A stretch of DNA of 64,000 bases from NCBI GenBank assembly GCA_963756545.1, contig CAVWNY010000003.1:1-64000 (forward strand). The letters are read 5' to 3'. This document shows, in pieces, positions 47,951 through 57,848 of this stretch (the first letter of the stretch is position 1; every line of letters begins with the position of its first letter). Made by a program: the position numbers and the translations under genes. The notes under the pieces were generated by a model. It saw nothing but the letters and a program-made list of their open reading frames with translations. It had not been told where the DNA came from and did no database searches. The DNA comes from DATFDN01 sp963756545. GTDB lineage: Bacteria > Pseudomonadota > Alphaproteobacteria > Acetobacterales > Acetobacteraceae.

Positions 47951-50044
47951 TCACGCTCCCTCGCGCCGCCATGCGAGGATCAGCAACCCCAGCAACAGCG
48001 GCAGTGCAATCCAGGCGGGCAGCAGCGGAAACGAGGCAACGCCGGTCACGACGTAGGCGTGGCGCCGCTGCAGTCCCATCCAGCCGTCCCCCGAGGCTGC
48101 GCGGTCCGGCTCCGTGCGGCGCAGCTCGGGAATCGAGGGCGACGCGGCAGTCCCCAGCCAATGAACGCCGCCGCCGGAGGCGCGCACGAGCGGGGCGAGG
48201 CGGGTCGCGGTGGCGCGCAAATCCGCGAGTTCGAGCGGGTTGGCCGCGCCGGCGGCGACCTGCACGCTCCGCGTTCCGTCACTGACCTGCCAGACGCCCG
48301 GCTGTTGGGCCGCCGTGTCGGCGACCGCGCGGCCAGGAGCCGCCGGGGTGAGCGCGAGCTGCGTGGTGTGCCCGTCCGGCGCCTTCACCGTCACCGCAGA
48401 CGGTGGCTTTGTCTCGATCGAGCGCCGCTCGATCGACAGCCGACCGTCGGCGATGTGCGCGGTCAGCGCCTCGACTTCCAGGTCGGGCTCCTTCATCAGC
48501 CAATGCGCGACCCGGCGCAGCAGCTCCCCCTGTGGCCCGCCGCCCTGGTGCCCGCGCGACCACAGCCAGATCTGGTCGGATAGCAGCAACGCGACCCGGC
48601 CCTTGCCTTCCTGATCCAGGATCAGCAGCGGCGTGCCGTCGGGCGCGGCCATCAGCGTCTGGCCGCGCACGTCGGCCGGCTCAATTCGCCGATACCACGA
48701 TCCCCAGGTCGGATCGGCGGAGACGTCGGGCGGATTCGCCCCGGCAAGGCCCTCGGTCACCGGATGGCGCTCGCCGAGCGACGTCAGGCGCGGGCGGAAC
48801 GCACCCTCGACCACCGCGCCGGCAGGAGCAGGCACGGCGGGCAGGATGGCGGCGAGCGGCGTGCTCGCCAAGGTCGCCGCGCCGGCGAACTCGGGTCCGA
48901 CCGAAAGCAGCAAAGCCCCGCCGTCCTGCACATACCGGGCGATGTTCGTCAGATACGGCAGCGGCAGCAGGCCGCGGTTCTGGAAGCGATCGAGGATGAT
49001 CAAGTCGAACTGGTCGATCTTGTCCTGGAACAGCTCCCGCACCGGGAAGGCGATCAGCGACAGCTCGTTCAGCGGCGTCAGGTCGTCTTTTTCGGGGGGG
49101 CGAAGGATCGTGAAGTGGACCAGATCGACGGATGGATCGGCCTTCAGCAACCGCCGCCAGGTGCGCTCGCCCGGATGCGGCTCGCCCGAGATCAGCAACA
49201 CGCGCAGCCGATCGCGCACGCCGTTGATCTGCACCACGGCGGTGTTGTTCAGCAGCGACACCTCGCCGGGGAGCTGATCCACCGAAAGCTGCACCACGAT
49301 CGGCCCCGCGCGGGAGATCGGGACCTCGATCGCGGTCGGCGTCCCGACCGGCACCAGTTGCGTCTCGGCCGGCTCGTTGTCGCGGCGCACCGTCAGCCGC
49401 GCCGTCGTGTTCGGATGGGCGACTCCGCGATCCTCGACCACCACGCGCAAGGTCACCGGCTTGCCGACGATGCCGTAGCCGGGCGCTTCCAGAACGCGCA
49501 GCGTGCGGTCGGTCTGTTCGCCCTTGGCGGGGATCAGCACGTTCAGCGGCGCCCCGTCGGGCGGGGTGGCGGGGATATCGTTGACCTGCCCGTCGGTGAT
49601 CGCGATCGTGCCGGCGAAGCGGGCGCGCGGGATGTCGGACAAGGCCCGCTCGATCGCCGCGAACAACCGCGTGCCGGACCCGCCGCCCTCGGGCACGACG
49701 ATGGTGCGAAGCTGAAGGTCGGCCGCCCGCCCGGCCTCGGCCTCGACGGTCCGGCGCGCGGCCTCGGCGAGCTTCGTGCGATCGCCGATCCCCATTGAGG
49801 CGGTCTGGTCCACCACGAGCAGCCCGACGTCGGGCAGCGTCGCGCGCGTCTCCTGCGTCAGCCGCGGGCCGGCAAGCCATAGGAGCAGGGCGGCGAAGGC
49901 CGCCACTCGCAGTACGGTGCCGCGCGCCCGCCGTAGCGCGCCCAGCGCCAGCACGAGAAAGGCGAGACCAACCAAGGCCCAGAGCAGCGCCAGCGGCAGG
50001 AGCGGGTCGAAACGCAGCGCGGCGATGGCCTGGACCGGGTGCAT
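47951..50044 (-). CDS. Large membrane protein of the MoxR/DUF58 cluster, VWA/glutamine-amidotransferase-like
   Basis: A 697-residue protein with two N-terminal membrane helices (LLPLALLWALVGLAFLVLAL, VAAFAALLLWLAG), a periplasmic body and a C-terminal helix (LLPAWIALPLLLGLLILAW) ending WRREGA. The body begins VGLLVVDQTASMGIGDRTKL, a degenerate metal-ion site of a von Willebrand A fold. Later it has ALLLSVGPEFAG and LLLSDQIWLWSRGHQGGGP, seen in BatB/GATase-like proteins. Last gene of the MoxR cluster, probably an envelope complex. Confidence 0.8.
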   Translation of the reverse strand: MHPVQAIAALRFDPLLPLALLWALVGLAFLVLALGALRRARGTVLRVAAFAALLLWLAGPRLTQETRATLPDVGLLVVDQTASMGIGDRTKLAEAARRTVEAEAGRAADLQLRTIVVPEGGGSGTRLFAAIERALSDIPRARFAGTIAITDGQVNDIPATPPDGAPLNVLIPAKGEQTDRTLRVLEAPGYGIVGKPVTLRVVVEDRGVAHPNTTARLTVRRDNEPAETQLVPVGTPTAIEVPISRAGPIVVQLSVDQLPGEVSLLNNTAVVQINGVRDRLRVLLISGEPHPGERTWRRLLKADPSVDLVHFTILRPPEKDDLTPLNELSLIAFPVRELFQDKIDQFDLIILDRFQNRGLLPLPYLTNIARYVQDGGALLLSVGPEFAGAATLASTPLAAILPAVPAPAGAVVEGAFRPRLTSLGERHPVTEGLAGANPPDVSADPTWGSWYRRIEPADVRGQTLMAAPDGTPLLILDQEGKGRVALLLSDQIWLWSRGHQGGGPQGELLRRVAHWLMKEPDLEVEALTAHIADGRLSIERRSIETKPPSAVTVKAPDGHTTQLALTPAAPGRAVADTAAQQPGVWQVSDGTRSVQVAAGAANPLELADLRATATRLAPLVRASGGGVHWLGTAASPSIPELRRTEPDRAASGDGWMGLQRRHAYVVTGVASFPLLPAWIALPLLLGLLILAWRREGA

Positions 50045-50067
50045 CGGCAGTTATCCCGTCTGGCCAG

Positions 50068-50105
50068 ACGTGGGTGCCCGGGCCAAGCGCGGGCATGACG
50101 GCGGT
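50068..50105. repeat. REP-type palindromic repeat
   Basis: GGTGCCCGGGCCAAGCGCGG followed by GCATGACGGCG, a GC-rich dyad like the one at 7067-7113. It occupies the 116-bp gap between the DUF4159 gene and the large membrane protein gene. Confidence 0.5.
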
Positions 50106-50160
50106 GAGTTGGGAAGACGACCTCGAAAACTCATCTGCACCTCAGGCTGCACCGGATGCC

Positions 50161-52884
50161 CTACTGGCCAAGCCGCTGGAGGATGGCCGGTATGTGCACC
50201 TGATCGCCCTTGTAGTTGCCCGTCAGGGCATACACGACCAGGTTGACGCCGAAACGATAGGCCAGCAGCCGTTGCTGTGCCCCGCCGGGAATCGTGGCGT
50301 AGGGGTTGCGCCCGTCGGCATCCACCGCCCAGGCCGCCGCCCAGTCGTTGCCGCCGATCACGACTTCGCTCACCCCGTCGTTCGTGCGGTCCTCGTCGCG
50401 CTGCACCCAGACCGTGCCGCCTTCATAGCGGCCGGGATAGTCGCGCAACAGGTAGAAGGCGCGCGCCAGCACGTGGTCAACCGTCAGCGGCGCCAGCGGC
50501 GGCACGGCGAGCCCGTGGGCGACCCGTTGCAGCGCGCGGTCCGTGCCCGGCGCGAACCCCTCGCCCGAGCCGGAATCGCGGGTGTCGATCAGCAGGATGC
50601 CGCCCCGGCCGATGTAGTCGTTCAGGGTCTGCGCCTGTCCCGGCGTGAGCGCCGGCGCGGCCGCCGTGATCGGCCAATAGAGCAGCGGGTAGAAGCTCAG
50701 GTCGGTCTGCCCGGGCTCCACCCCGTCGGGCTCGGCCAAGGTTACCGCCGTGCGCTGGTTGACGAACATCGATAGCCCTTCGAGGCCCTGGCGTGAGATC
50801 GTGTCCACCTGCGCGTCCCCCGTCAGGACGTAGCCGAGCCGGGTCGCGAGCGCCGGATTCGGATTGGTTTCGAGATCATCGGCGCGCGCTCCCCCCGCGC
50901 CGCCGGCCAGCAGCGCCCCGAGCAGGGCGGCCGCCGCCAGCCGGCGCGCCCGCGCGGGGCGCAGAAGGCCGCGCAGCAGCAGCGCCAGCAGCATGTCCAG
51001 CCCGAACAGCCCGACCGCCGCCGCGATGAGCCACGGCCCGAAAGCGCGCACCGGCGCCACGCCGGCGAACGGCTCGACGCGCGCGCCGGCGATCATGGGC
51101 GCGGCCTGCGGCGCGGCCAGGGCGCTCGCCAGGTTCAGGGCGCGCCGCGCGGTCTCCGGCCCATAGAGGCCGGGCGGATGGCGCGGCGAGACGGGCGTGC
51201 GTCCGAACTCGTCGGCGGCCAGCCCGATGGCGGCGACCGGAGGCCGCCCGAGCAGCCCGTAGCCGTCCAGGGTCTGCATCGGGGCGAGCACCGTCCCGCC
51301 AGCCGGCGGCGCCGCCACGCCCGCCGAAAGGGCGACCAGCCGGCGCAGCATGTCCACGAACAGCCCCGAGAGCGGCAGGTTCGACCAATCGGCATCGGCG
51401 GTGACATGAAACAGGACCACCCGCCCACGCCCGCGCGCGGCCTCCGTTACCAGCGGCGTGCCATCGGCCAGCCGTGCCCAGGTGTGCGTGGCGAGCGCCG
51501 TCGAGGGCTCGGCCAGCACCTGGCGGGTCACCTTCAGGTCGGCCGGGATGGTCAGGCCCGCGAACGGGGAATCGGCGGGAAACGGCGCTACGCCGGCCGG
51601 CTTGCCCCACGACATCGCCCCGCCCAGGTCGCGATCGCCGCCGATCAGCCGCGTCGGCAGCAGCGGGTCCTGCGGGGCGTCCGGCTCCGCCGCGGCCTCG
51701 GCCGTGCGCGGGCCGGCGAAGCGGATCAGCAGGCCGCCCGCCTCCACCCAGCGCGTCAGGGCGGCGCGCGCGGGTCCCTCGAGCGGCACGGCGTCGGCCA
51801 GGACCAGCACGGAGTTCTCGCCCGTGAGCAGCGCCGTCAGGTCCGCCTCGCGCAGCTCGGCGTAAGGGGCGAGCGCCCGGCGCACGTAGTAGAGCGAGCC
51901 GAGGAAGGGCGCGTCGGCCTGCGCCTGATCGCCCGCGAGAACGAGGCCGACTGGGCGGCGGCGCAGCCCTTCGTCCACCAGGGCGACGGAGCCGGCGGAG
52001 GGGGCGCCCTCCAGCACCAGCCGCGCGAGCCGGTTGCGAATCTCGGGCGGGGCCACGATGTCGGCCTGACCCGTGCCGGCGCCGGCCGGCAACGCGACCG
52101 TCGCCCGCGCGAGCGTCCGCCCGTCCCCCGTCTGCGCCAGCACGATGGCGCGGCCGTCAACGGCTTGCGGCGGCTGCGCCACCCGGGCGACCAGCCGGTC
52201 CGGTTTGCTGATGGGCGGCAGCATTAGCCGGGGCGGGGTGAGGTCGCAGCAGAGCTCGGTGACGGCCCCGGCTTCGCCCAGGGCCCGCGCGAAGCCGGGG
52301 AAGCCGGTCCCGTCGGTCAAACCGTCGGCGATATAGACGATCGCTGCGCCGCGTCCTTTGAAGCCGCGCAGCGCCGTCGCCGTGCCGGCGCGGTCCGCCG
52401 GCCAGGGCTGCGGGCGCAAGGTCGCGAGCCGGGCGCGCAGATCCTCGGCCGCCATCGCGGGCGTCACGGCGGGGGCCGTGCCCGCCTCGTCGGCGGCGGT
52501 GGCGAGCAGCGCGGTCGGGCGCCCGGCACGTCCCGCGCGGTCCAGCGCGACCCCGGCCGCCTGCATCCGGCGCGGCCAGTCCGTCGCGGCGGCCCAGCCG
52601 TTGTCGATCACCAGCAGGACCGGCCCTTGCCCCGGCAGCGCCGTGCCGGCGTCGCGCACCGGGCCGGCAAGGCCCAGGATCACCAGCCCGGCCGCCAGGA
52701 TGCGCAGCGCGAGCAGCCACAGCGGGGTGCGCGCCGGCGTCTCCTCCTTGGCTTTCAGCCCGGCCAGCAGGCGGATGGCGGGGAAGCTCTCCCGGCGCGG
52801 CGCGGGCGGGGTCACGCGCAACAGCCACCACAGCAGCGGCAGCGCGGTCAGAGCCAGCAGAACCCACGGGGCGGTCAGGCTCAT
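50161..52884 (-). CDS. DUF4159 domain protein with N-terminal BatA-like membrane part
   Basis: A 907-residue protein. Residues 1-80 give two helices of the aerotolerance-regulator N-terminal type (WVLLALTALPLLWWLLRV, LWLLALRILAAGLVILGLAG). A long periplasmic region with VLLVIDNGWAAA, a degenerate VWA start, follows. Two more helices lie near residue 620-680. The last 220 residues are DUF4159, with LSFYPLLYWPITA, LNDYIGRGGILLIDTRDSG and VVIGGNDWAAAWA. Start ATG overlaps the DUF58 stop (ATGA). Part of a MoxR-assisted envelope complex of unknown task. Confidence 0.85.
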   Translation of the reverse strand: MSLTAPWVLLALTALPLLWWLLRVTPPAPRRESFPAIRLLAGLKAKEETPARTPLWLLALRILAAGLVILGLAGPVRDAGTALPGQGPVLLVIDNGWAAATDWPRRMQAAGVALDRAGRAGRPTALLATAADEAGTAPAVTPAMAAEDLRARLATLRPQPWPADRAGTATALRGFKGRGAAIVYIADGLTDGTGFPGFARALGEAGAVTELCCDLTPPRLMLPPISKPDRLVARVAQPPQAVDGRAIVLAQTGDGRTLARATVALPAGAGTGQADIVAPPEIRNRLARLVLEGAPSAGSVALVDEGLRRRPVGLVLAGDQAQADAPFLGSLYYVRRALAPYAELREADLTALLTGENSVLVLADAVPLEGPARAALTRWVEAGGLLIRFAGPRTAEAAAEPDAPQDPLLPTRLIGGDRDLGGAMSWGKPAGVAPFPADSPFAGLTIPADLKVTRQVLAEPSTALATHTWARLADGTPLVTEAARGRGRVVLFHVTADADWSNLPLSGLFVDMLRRLVALSAGVAAPPAGGTVLAPMQTLDGYGLLGRPPVAAIGLAADEFGRTPVSPRHPPGLYGPETARRALNLASALAAPQAAPMIAGARVEPFAGVAPVRAFGPWLIAAAVGLFGLDMLLALLLRGLLRPARARRLAAAALLGALLAGGAGGARADDLETNPNPALATRLGYVLTGDAQVDTISRQGLEGLSMFVNQRTAVTLAEPDGVEPGQTDLSFYPLLYWPITAAAPALTPGQAQTLNDYIGRGGILLIDTRDSGSGEGFAPGTDRALQRVAHGLAVPPLAPLTVDHVLARAFYLLRDYPGRYEGGTVWVQRDEDRTNDGVSEVVIGGNDWAAAWAVDADGRNPYATIPGGAQQRLLAYRFGVNLVVYALTGNYKGDQVHIPAILQRLGQ

Positions 52885-53776
52885 CGGCCCGACAGCGCGG
52901 TGTAGAGGCCGAGGAGCGCGGCCTCGGGTGGGTGGTCGGTGCGATGCACGCCGAACCCGAAGCCCGCCGCACGGCACATCGCGAGCAGCGAGTTCCTGCA
53001 CCGCTTGCAACCGCTTCGCGTAGGCCTCGCGCACCGCCTCGACGCGCGGGACGAGGGTCGCGGGTTCGCGCTCCAGGCCGGTGAAGCGAACGCGGCCCTC
53101 GTACGGCAGCAGCGTCTCGGCGGGATCAAGCACCTGGAGGAGGTAGCCGGTTGCCGGGAGCGCGGCAAGTCGCGTGACCAGGACTTGCACGTCCGCGAGG
53201 TCGGAGAAGAAGTCGCTGATCAGCACGATCTTCGCGTGCCGGGGCAGGGCCACCGTGGGCGGCAGCCCGGAATCGACCGGTGCGGGGACGGTGGCATCGA
53301 GCATCGCAGCCAGCGCGTTCAGACCCACGCGTCCGGACACCGGGCGCAGCGGCTCGGCGATCAGCGCCGCACGCTCCCCGCCGCCCAGCAGCAGCGCCGC
53401 CAAGGCGAGCAGCAGCAGCTCGGCCCGGTCCCGCTTGGTCGTGGCGGCCTGCGCCGATCGCCAATCCATGCTGGGCGAGGCGTCGCGCCAGAGGCAGACG
53501 GTCTGCGCCGCCTCCCATTCGGTTTCCCGCACGAACCAGCCGGCCGAAGCCGGGCGACCGGAGCGGGCGGAGCGGCGCCAATCGATGCGGGCGGGCGAAT
53601 CGCCGGGGGTGAACCGGCGGAACTGCCAGAAGCTGTCTCCGCGTCCCGACCGGCGCCGCCCATGCACGCCCTGCGCGACGGTCGCCGCCACGCGCTCGGC
53701 GGCCACCAGCAGCGGCGGAAGGCGCGCGGCCAGAGCCTCCGCCCGGCGGGCGCCATCGGTCCGCGCGGGCGTCGGC

Positions 53777-53784
<8 letters not shown>
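52881..53784 (-). CDS. DUF58 domain protein, frameshifted near its end
   Basis: About 300 residues. The DUF58 signature GDSFWQFRRFTPGDSPARIDWRRSAR is followed by VCLWRDASPSMDW, the VWA-like metal site with D-x-S-x-S intact. Removing one C from 52995-52996 (a GG on the coding strand) joins AKRLQAVQ to NSLLAMCRAAGFGFGVHRTD and restores the stop at 52881, which overlaps the next start. As read, the frame would fuse into the DUF4159 protein; I regard that as an artefact. Normally a MoxR client. Confidence 0.8.
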
Positions 53785-54763
<979 letters not shown>

Positions 54764-54893
54764 GTGATTCTCCGTCGTCCTCGCAAATCGGCCGAGGTAT
54801 TTCGGGAATACAGTGCCACACTTCCCCGAGGCGGGGGAGGCTACCTATATCCTACTCGGGAACGGAAGCTCGCCAGCCCAGGGAGACGGAGAC

Positions 54894-55529
54894 GTGAACG
54901 AGGCCAGCTCTCCATCGACGGATGTTCCGGGCAAATCCGGCCCTCCACCGGATTCCGGACCTTCGGGCGGACTGATCGCGGCGGCGACGCTCGGAGTGCC
55001 GGCAAGGCCCCGGCGCGCGCCGGTCGAATGCGGCGATTTGCCCTTCCTCATCAAGCGGGACGCGACCTGGCTGTTTCGCGGTAGCCCGATAGGGCGAAAG
55101 GAACTGGTATGCCTGTTTGCCAGCGTCCTCAAGCGCGAGGCGGACGGGTCGTTCTGGCTGGAAACGCCGGCCGAGCGTGGCCGGATCGAGGTGGAGGACG
55201 CGCCTTTTGTCGCCGTGGAGCTGGACTGGACCGGCAACGGGCGCGAGCAGGTGCTGTCGTTCCGTACCAATATCGACCAGGTTGTCACCGCCGGGCCCGA
55301 GCACCCGATCCGCATCGCCCACGACATCCTGACCTGCGAGCCTACGCCCTACATCTCCGTTCGCCCCGGCGCCGGCGCCTTCCGGGTGGAGGCGCGCATC
55401 GGCCGGGCGGTCTATTACGAACTCGTGGCTTTGGGGGTGCCGCACTGGGTGTCCGGCCGGAGGATGCTCGGCGTCTGGAGCAGCGGCGTGTTCTTCCCTT
55501 TAGGCGAGTTGCCGGCCGGCGAGAGCTGA
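54894..55529 (+). CDS. DUF1285 domain protein
   Basis: A 211-residue protein. After a disordered 50-residue start come the family's CGDLPFLIKRDATWLFRGSPIGRKELVCLFASVL, WLETPAERGRIEVEDAPFVAVELD and PTPYISVRPGAGAFRVEA segments. GTG start with an AGGGAGACGGAG site. Function unknown in the family; its place directly before the CoA pyrophosphatase is common in alphaproteobacteria. Divergent from moxR. Confidence 0.85.
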   Translation: MNEASSPSTDVPGKSGPPPDSGPSGGLIAAATLGVPARPRRAPVECGDLPFLIKRDATWLFRGSPIGRKELVCLFASVLKREADGSFWLETPAERGRIEVEDAPFVAVELDWTGNGREQVLSFRTNIDQVVTAGPEHPIRIAHDILTCEPTPYISVRPGAGAFRVEARIGRAVYYELVALGVPHWVSGRRMLGVWSSGVFFPLGELPAGES

Positions 55530-55539
55530 GCCCGGCGGC

Positions 55540-56139
55540 GTGGACGCAACGGAACTGAGACACCGGCTCGCCGGGGCGGTGCTGCGGCAGGAGGCCGGCG
55601 GCGTCGTGCATGGCGGCGAGATGCTGCGGGCCTTTGAGCGCGCGCCCACGCCCGCCGCCGTGCTGGTGGCCTTCGTTCTGGGAGAACGGCCGGGGGTGTT
55701 GCTGACCAAGCGCAACGAGCGGCTGCGGCGGCACGCGGGGCAGATCAGCTTCCCCGGCGGGCGGATCGACCCGGAGGACGCTGACGCGACCGCCGCCGCG
55801 CTGCGCGAGGCGTTTGAGGAGGTAGCACTCGATCCCGCCCGCGTCGACGTGGTGGGGCGGCTTGGCGACTTCCTCACCGGCACGGGGTTTCGCATCACGC
55901 CGATTCTCGGCTGCATCCCCCCCGACCTGCGGCTCGCCGCCGAGCCGCGAGAGGTCGAGGCGGTGTTCGAGTTCCCGCTCGACGTCCTGCTCGATCCGAG
56001 CGCCCCTCGCCGCGAGCGGCAGGAGCGCAACGGGGTCATGCGGGACGTGTGGATCTGGCCGCACCCGGAACATTATATATGGGGCGCCACCGCGGCGATC
56101 CTGGTGCATGTGGCGGAGGCGCTGCGGCAAGGGGCATGA
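55540..56139 (+). CDS. CoA pyrophosphatase (Nudix, NudL type)
   Basis: A 199-residue Nudix protein. GQISFPGGRIDPEDADATAAALREAFEEVAL covers the extended CoA-specific lead and the Nudix box; the HAGQISFPGG lead is diagnostic for CoA pyrophosphatases. It cleaves CoA to 4'-phosphopantetheine and 3',5'-ADP. GTG start ten bases after the DUF1285 stop, so co-transcribed. Confidence 0.88.
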   Translation: MDATELRHRLAGAVLRQEAGGVVHGGEMLRAFERAPTPAAVLVAFVLGERPGVLLTKRNERLRRHAGQISFPGGRIDPEDADATAAALREAFEEVALDPARVDVVGRLGDFLTGTGFRITPILGCIPPDLRLAAEPREVEAVFEFPLDVLLDPSAPRRERQERNGVMRDVWIWPHPEHYIWGATAAILVHVAEALRQGA

Positions 56140-56177
56140 TGGCTGCGGCATGAAGGCGTCGGCATGATGGGCTCGCC

Positions 56178-56423
56178 ATGCTGCGGCTGACCGAGGCGGC
56201 GCTATTCGCCCTGCCCTTCCTCGCCTTTCTCGCCTGGCGCCTCGCCGCGCCGCGCCGTGGCATCCCGGGGCGCGTGGTGGTGGCGGCCGCTTTGTCGCTA
56301 GCAATGCTCGCGTTCGCTCTCGCGTGGTTCGGCATGGGGCGCGCGCTGCCTCCGGCCTCGCCGTACGTGCCGGCGCGAATGGGGGCGAATGGGCAAGTCG
56401 TCGGGCCGGAGCAGGCGCGGTGA
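56178..56423 (+). CDS. DUF6111 small membrane protein
   Basis: An 81-residue protein with two membrane helices (LFALPFLAFLAWRLAA and VVVAALSLAMLAFALAWFG) and a short polar tail. It fits DUF6111, which in alphaproteobacteria sits between the CoA pyrophosphatase and the CCA-adding enzyme, as here. The stop overlaps the next GTG start. No function known. Confidence 0.75.
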   Translation: MLRLTEAALFALPFLAFLAWRLAAPRRGIPGRVVVAAALSLAMLAFALAWFGMGRALPPASPYVPARMGANGQVVGPEQAR

Positions 56424-57619
56424 CGGACGACGTCCCGGCGTTGCGCGTGCCTCCGCCGGCGTTCCTGGCCGACCCCGGACTTGCCGCCGTCATGGCGGCG
56501 CTGCCGGACGCGCGCGTGGTGGGCGGGGCCGTGCGCGGCGCACTTGCCGGGCTGCCGATTGCCGACATCGACCTCGCGACGCCGGCAATGCCCGAGCAGG
56601 TGCTCGCCGCACTGCAACGGGCCGGGCTGAAGGCCGTTCCGACCGGCTTGGACCATGGCACGGTGACCGCCTTCGCCGATGGGCGCGGCTACGAGATCAC
56701 GACGCTGCGCCGCGACGTGGCGACCGATGGACGCCACGCGGTCGTGGCGTTCACCGCGGACTGGCGCGCGGACGCGGCGCGGCGGGACTTCACGCTGAAC
56801 GCCCTGTCCATGACAAGCGACGGCGCGGTGTTCGACTATTTCGGCGGCATCGAGGATCTGCGCGTCGGCCGAGTGCGTTTCGTCGGAGACCCGGCGCGGC
56901 GCATCGCCGAGGACTATCTGCGCATCCTGCGTTTTTTCCGGTTCCACGCCGCCTATGCGCGCACTCCGCCGGACGCCCGCGCCGTCGCCGCCATCAAGGC
57001 CGGCGTGCCGGGCCTGGCTCGGCTCTCGCCCGAGCGGGTATGGGGCGAACTGCGCCGCATCCTGTCCGGTCCGGACCCGCGCGCCACGGTGACGCTGATG
57101 GCGGCGCTCGGCGTCCTCGGCGCGGTGCTCCCCGAAAGCGCCGATCCCGGTCGGCTCGCCCGGCTGGTGGCGGCCGGCGCGCCGGCCGACCCGCTGCTGC
57201 GCCTGGCCGCGCTTCTCACCGACGAGGCGGATGCCCTCGCGGATCGCCTGCGGCTGTCGAACGCCGAGCGCGAGCGGCTCCGCGCGCTGCTGGCCGCCCC
57301 GGTGCCGCGGCCCGAGGACGATCAGCGGGCCCTGCGCCGCTTGCTGGCGGACACGCCCGCCGACATTCTGATCGGCCGCGCGTGGCTCGCCGGCGGCAAC
57401 GGTCCGGATTGGGCCGCGCTCCGCGCCCGCCTGGCCACGACACCGCGCCCCGTCTTCTCGGTTGCCGGCCGCGACGTCCTGGCGCTGGGCGTTGCCCCAG
57501 GACCCCGCGTGGGCACGCTGCTGGTGGCGGTGCGGCGGTGGTGGCTGGAGGGGGGGTGCGTCGCGGACGCGGAGGCGTGCCGTGATCGGCTGAGGCAGAT
57601 TGCCGATAGTGCCGAGTGA
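56420..57619 (+). CDS. CCA tRNA nucleotidyltransferase
   Basis: A 399-residue class II CCA-adding enzyme. VVGGAVRGALAGLPIADIDLATPA provides the nucleotidyltransferase GGxVRD-like and D-x-D motifs (with G for D in the VRG). RRDFTLNALSM is motif B and YLRILRFFRFHAAYA the motif D-E region. It adds or repairs the tRNA 3' CCA. GTG start overlapping the DUF6111 stop. Confidence 0.92.
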   Translation: MTDDVPALRVPPPAFLADPGLAAVMAALPDARVVGGAVRGALAGLPIADIDLATPAMPEQVLAALQRAGLKAVPTGLDHGTVTAFADGRGYEITTLRRDVATDGRHAVVAFTADWRADAARRDFTLNALSMTSDGAVFDYFGGIEDLRVGRVRFVGDPARRIAEDYLRILRFFRFHAAYARTPPDARAVAAIKAGVPGLARLSPERVWGELRRILSGPDPRATVTLMAALGVLGAVLPESADPGRLARLVAAGAPADPLLRLAALLTDEADALADRLRLSNAERERLRALLAAPVPRPEDDQRALRRLLADTPADILIGRAWLAGGNGPDWAALRARLATTPRPVFSVAGRDVLALGVAPGPRVGTLLVAVRRWWLEGGCVADAEACRDRLRQIADSAE

Positions 57620-57700
57620 CGCCATAAGCATGCGGAGGGCCGTCCGCCTTGGAAACCGCTGCTGTGGCTTTGCCTCATCCGCTGACCGATGCGTGCCGCG

Positions 57701-57805
57701 TCCGACCCCTCCCCCGACCCCTCCCGCAAGGGGAGGGGAGGAGTAACCGGTGGATTTTTCTGCTCCCCCTCCCCTTGCGGGAGGGGGTTGGGGGGAGGGG
57801 TCGGA
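57701..57805. repeat. REPIN-like paired palindrome, copy B
   Basis: The left arm at 57701-57738 (core CCCCTCCCGCAAGGGGAGGG) is matched by an inverted arm at 57766-57805, nearly identical over about 38 bases including the outer TCCGACCCCTCCCCC part. Spacer about 27 bases. Same design as the copies at 18360 and 63410. Lies between the CCA gene and the ABC exporter. Confidence 0.75.
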
Positions 57806-57848
57806 CCCGGGAGGGATCAAGATCGTCCCGCGAACCCCTGGTTCAACG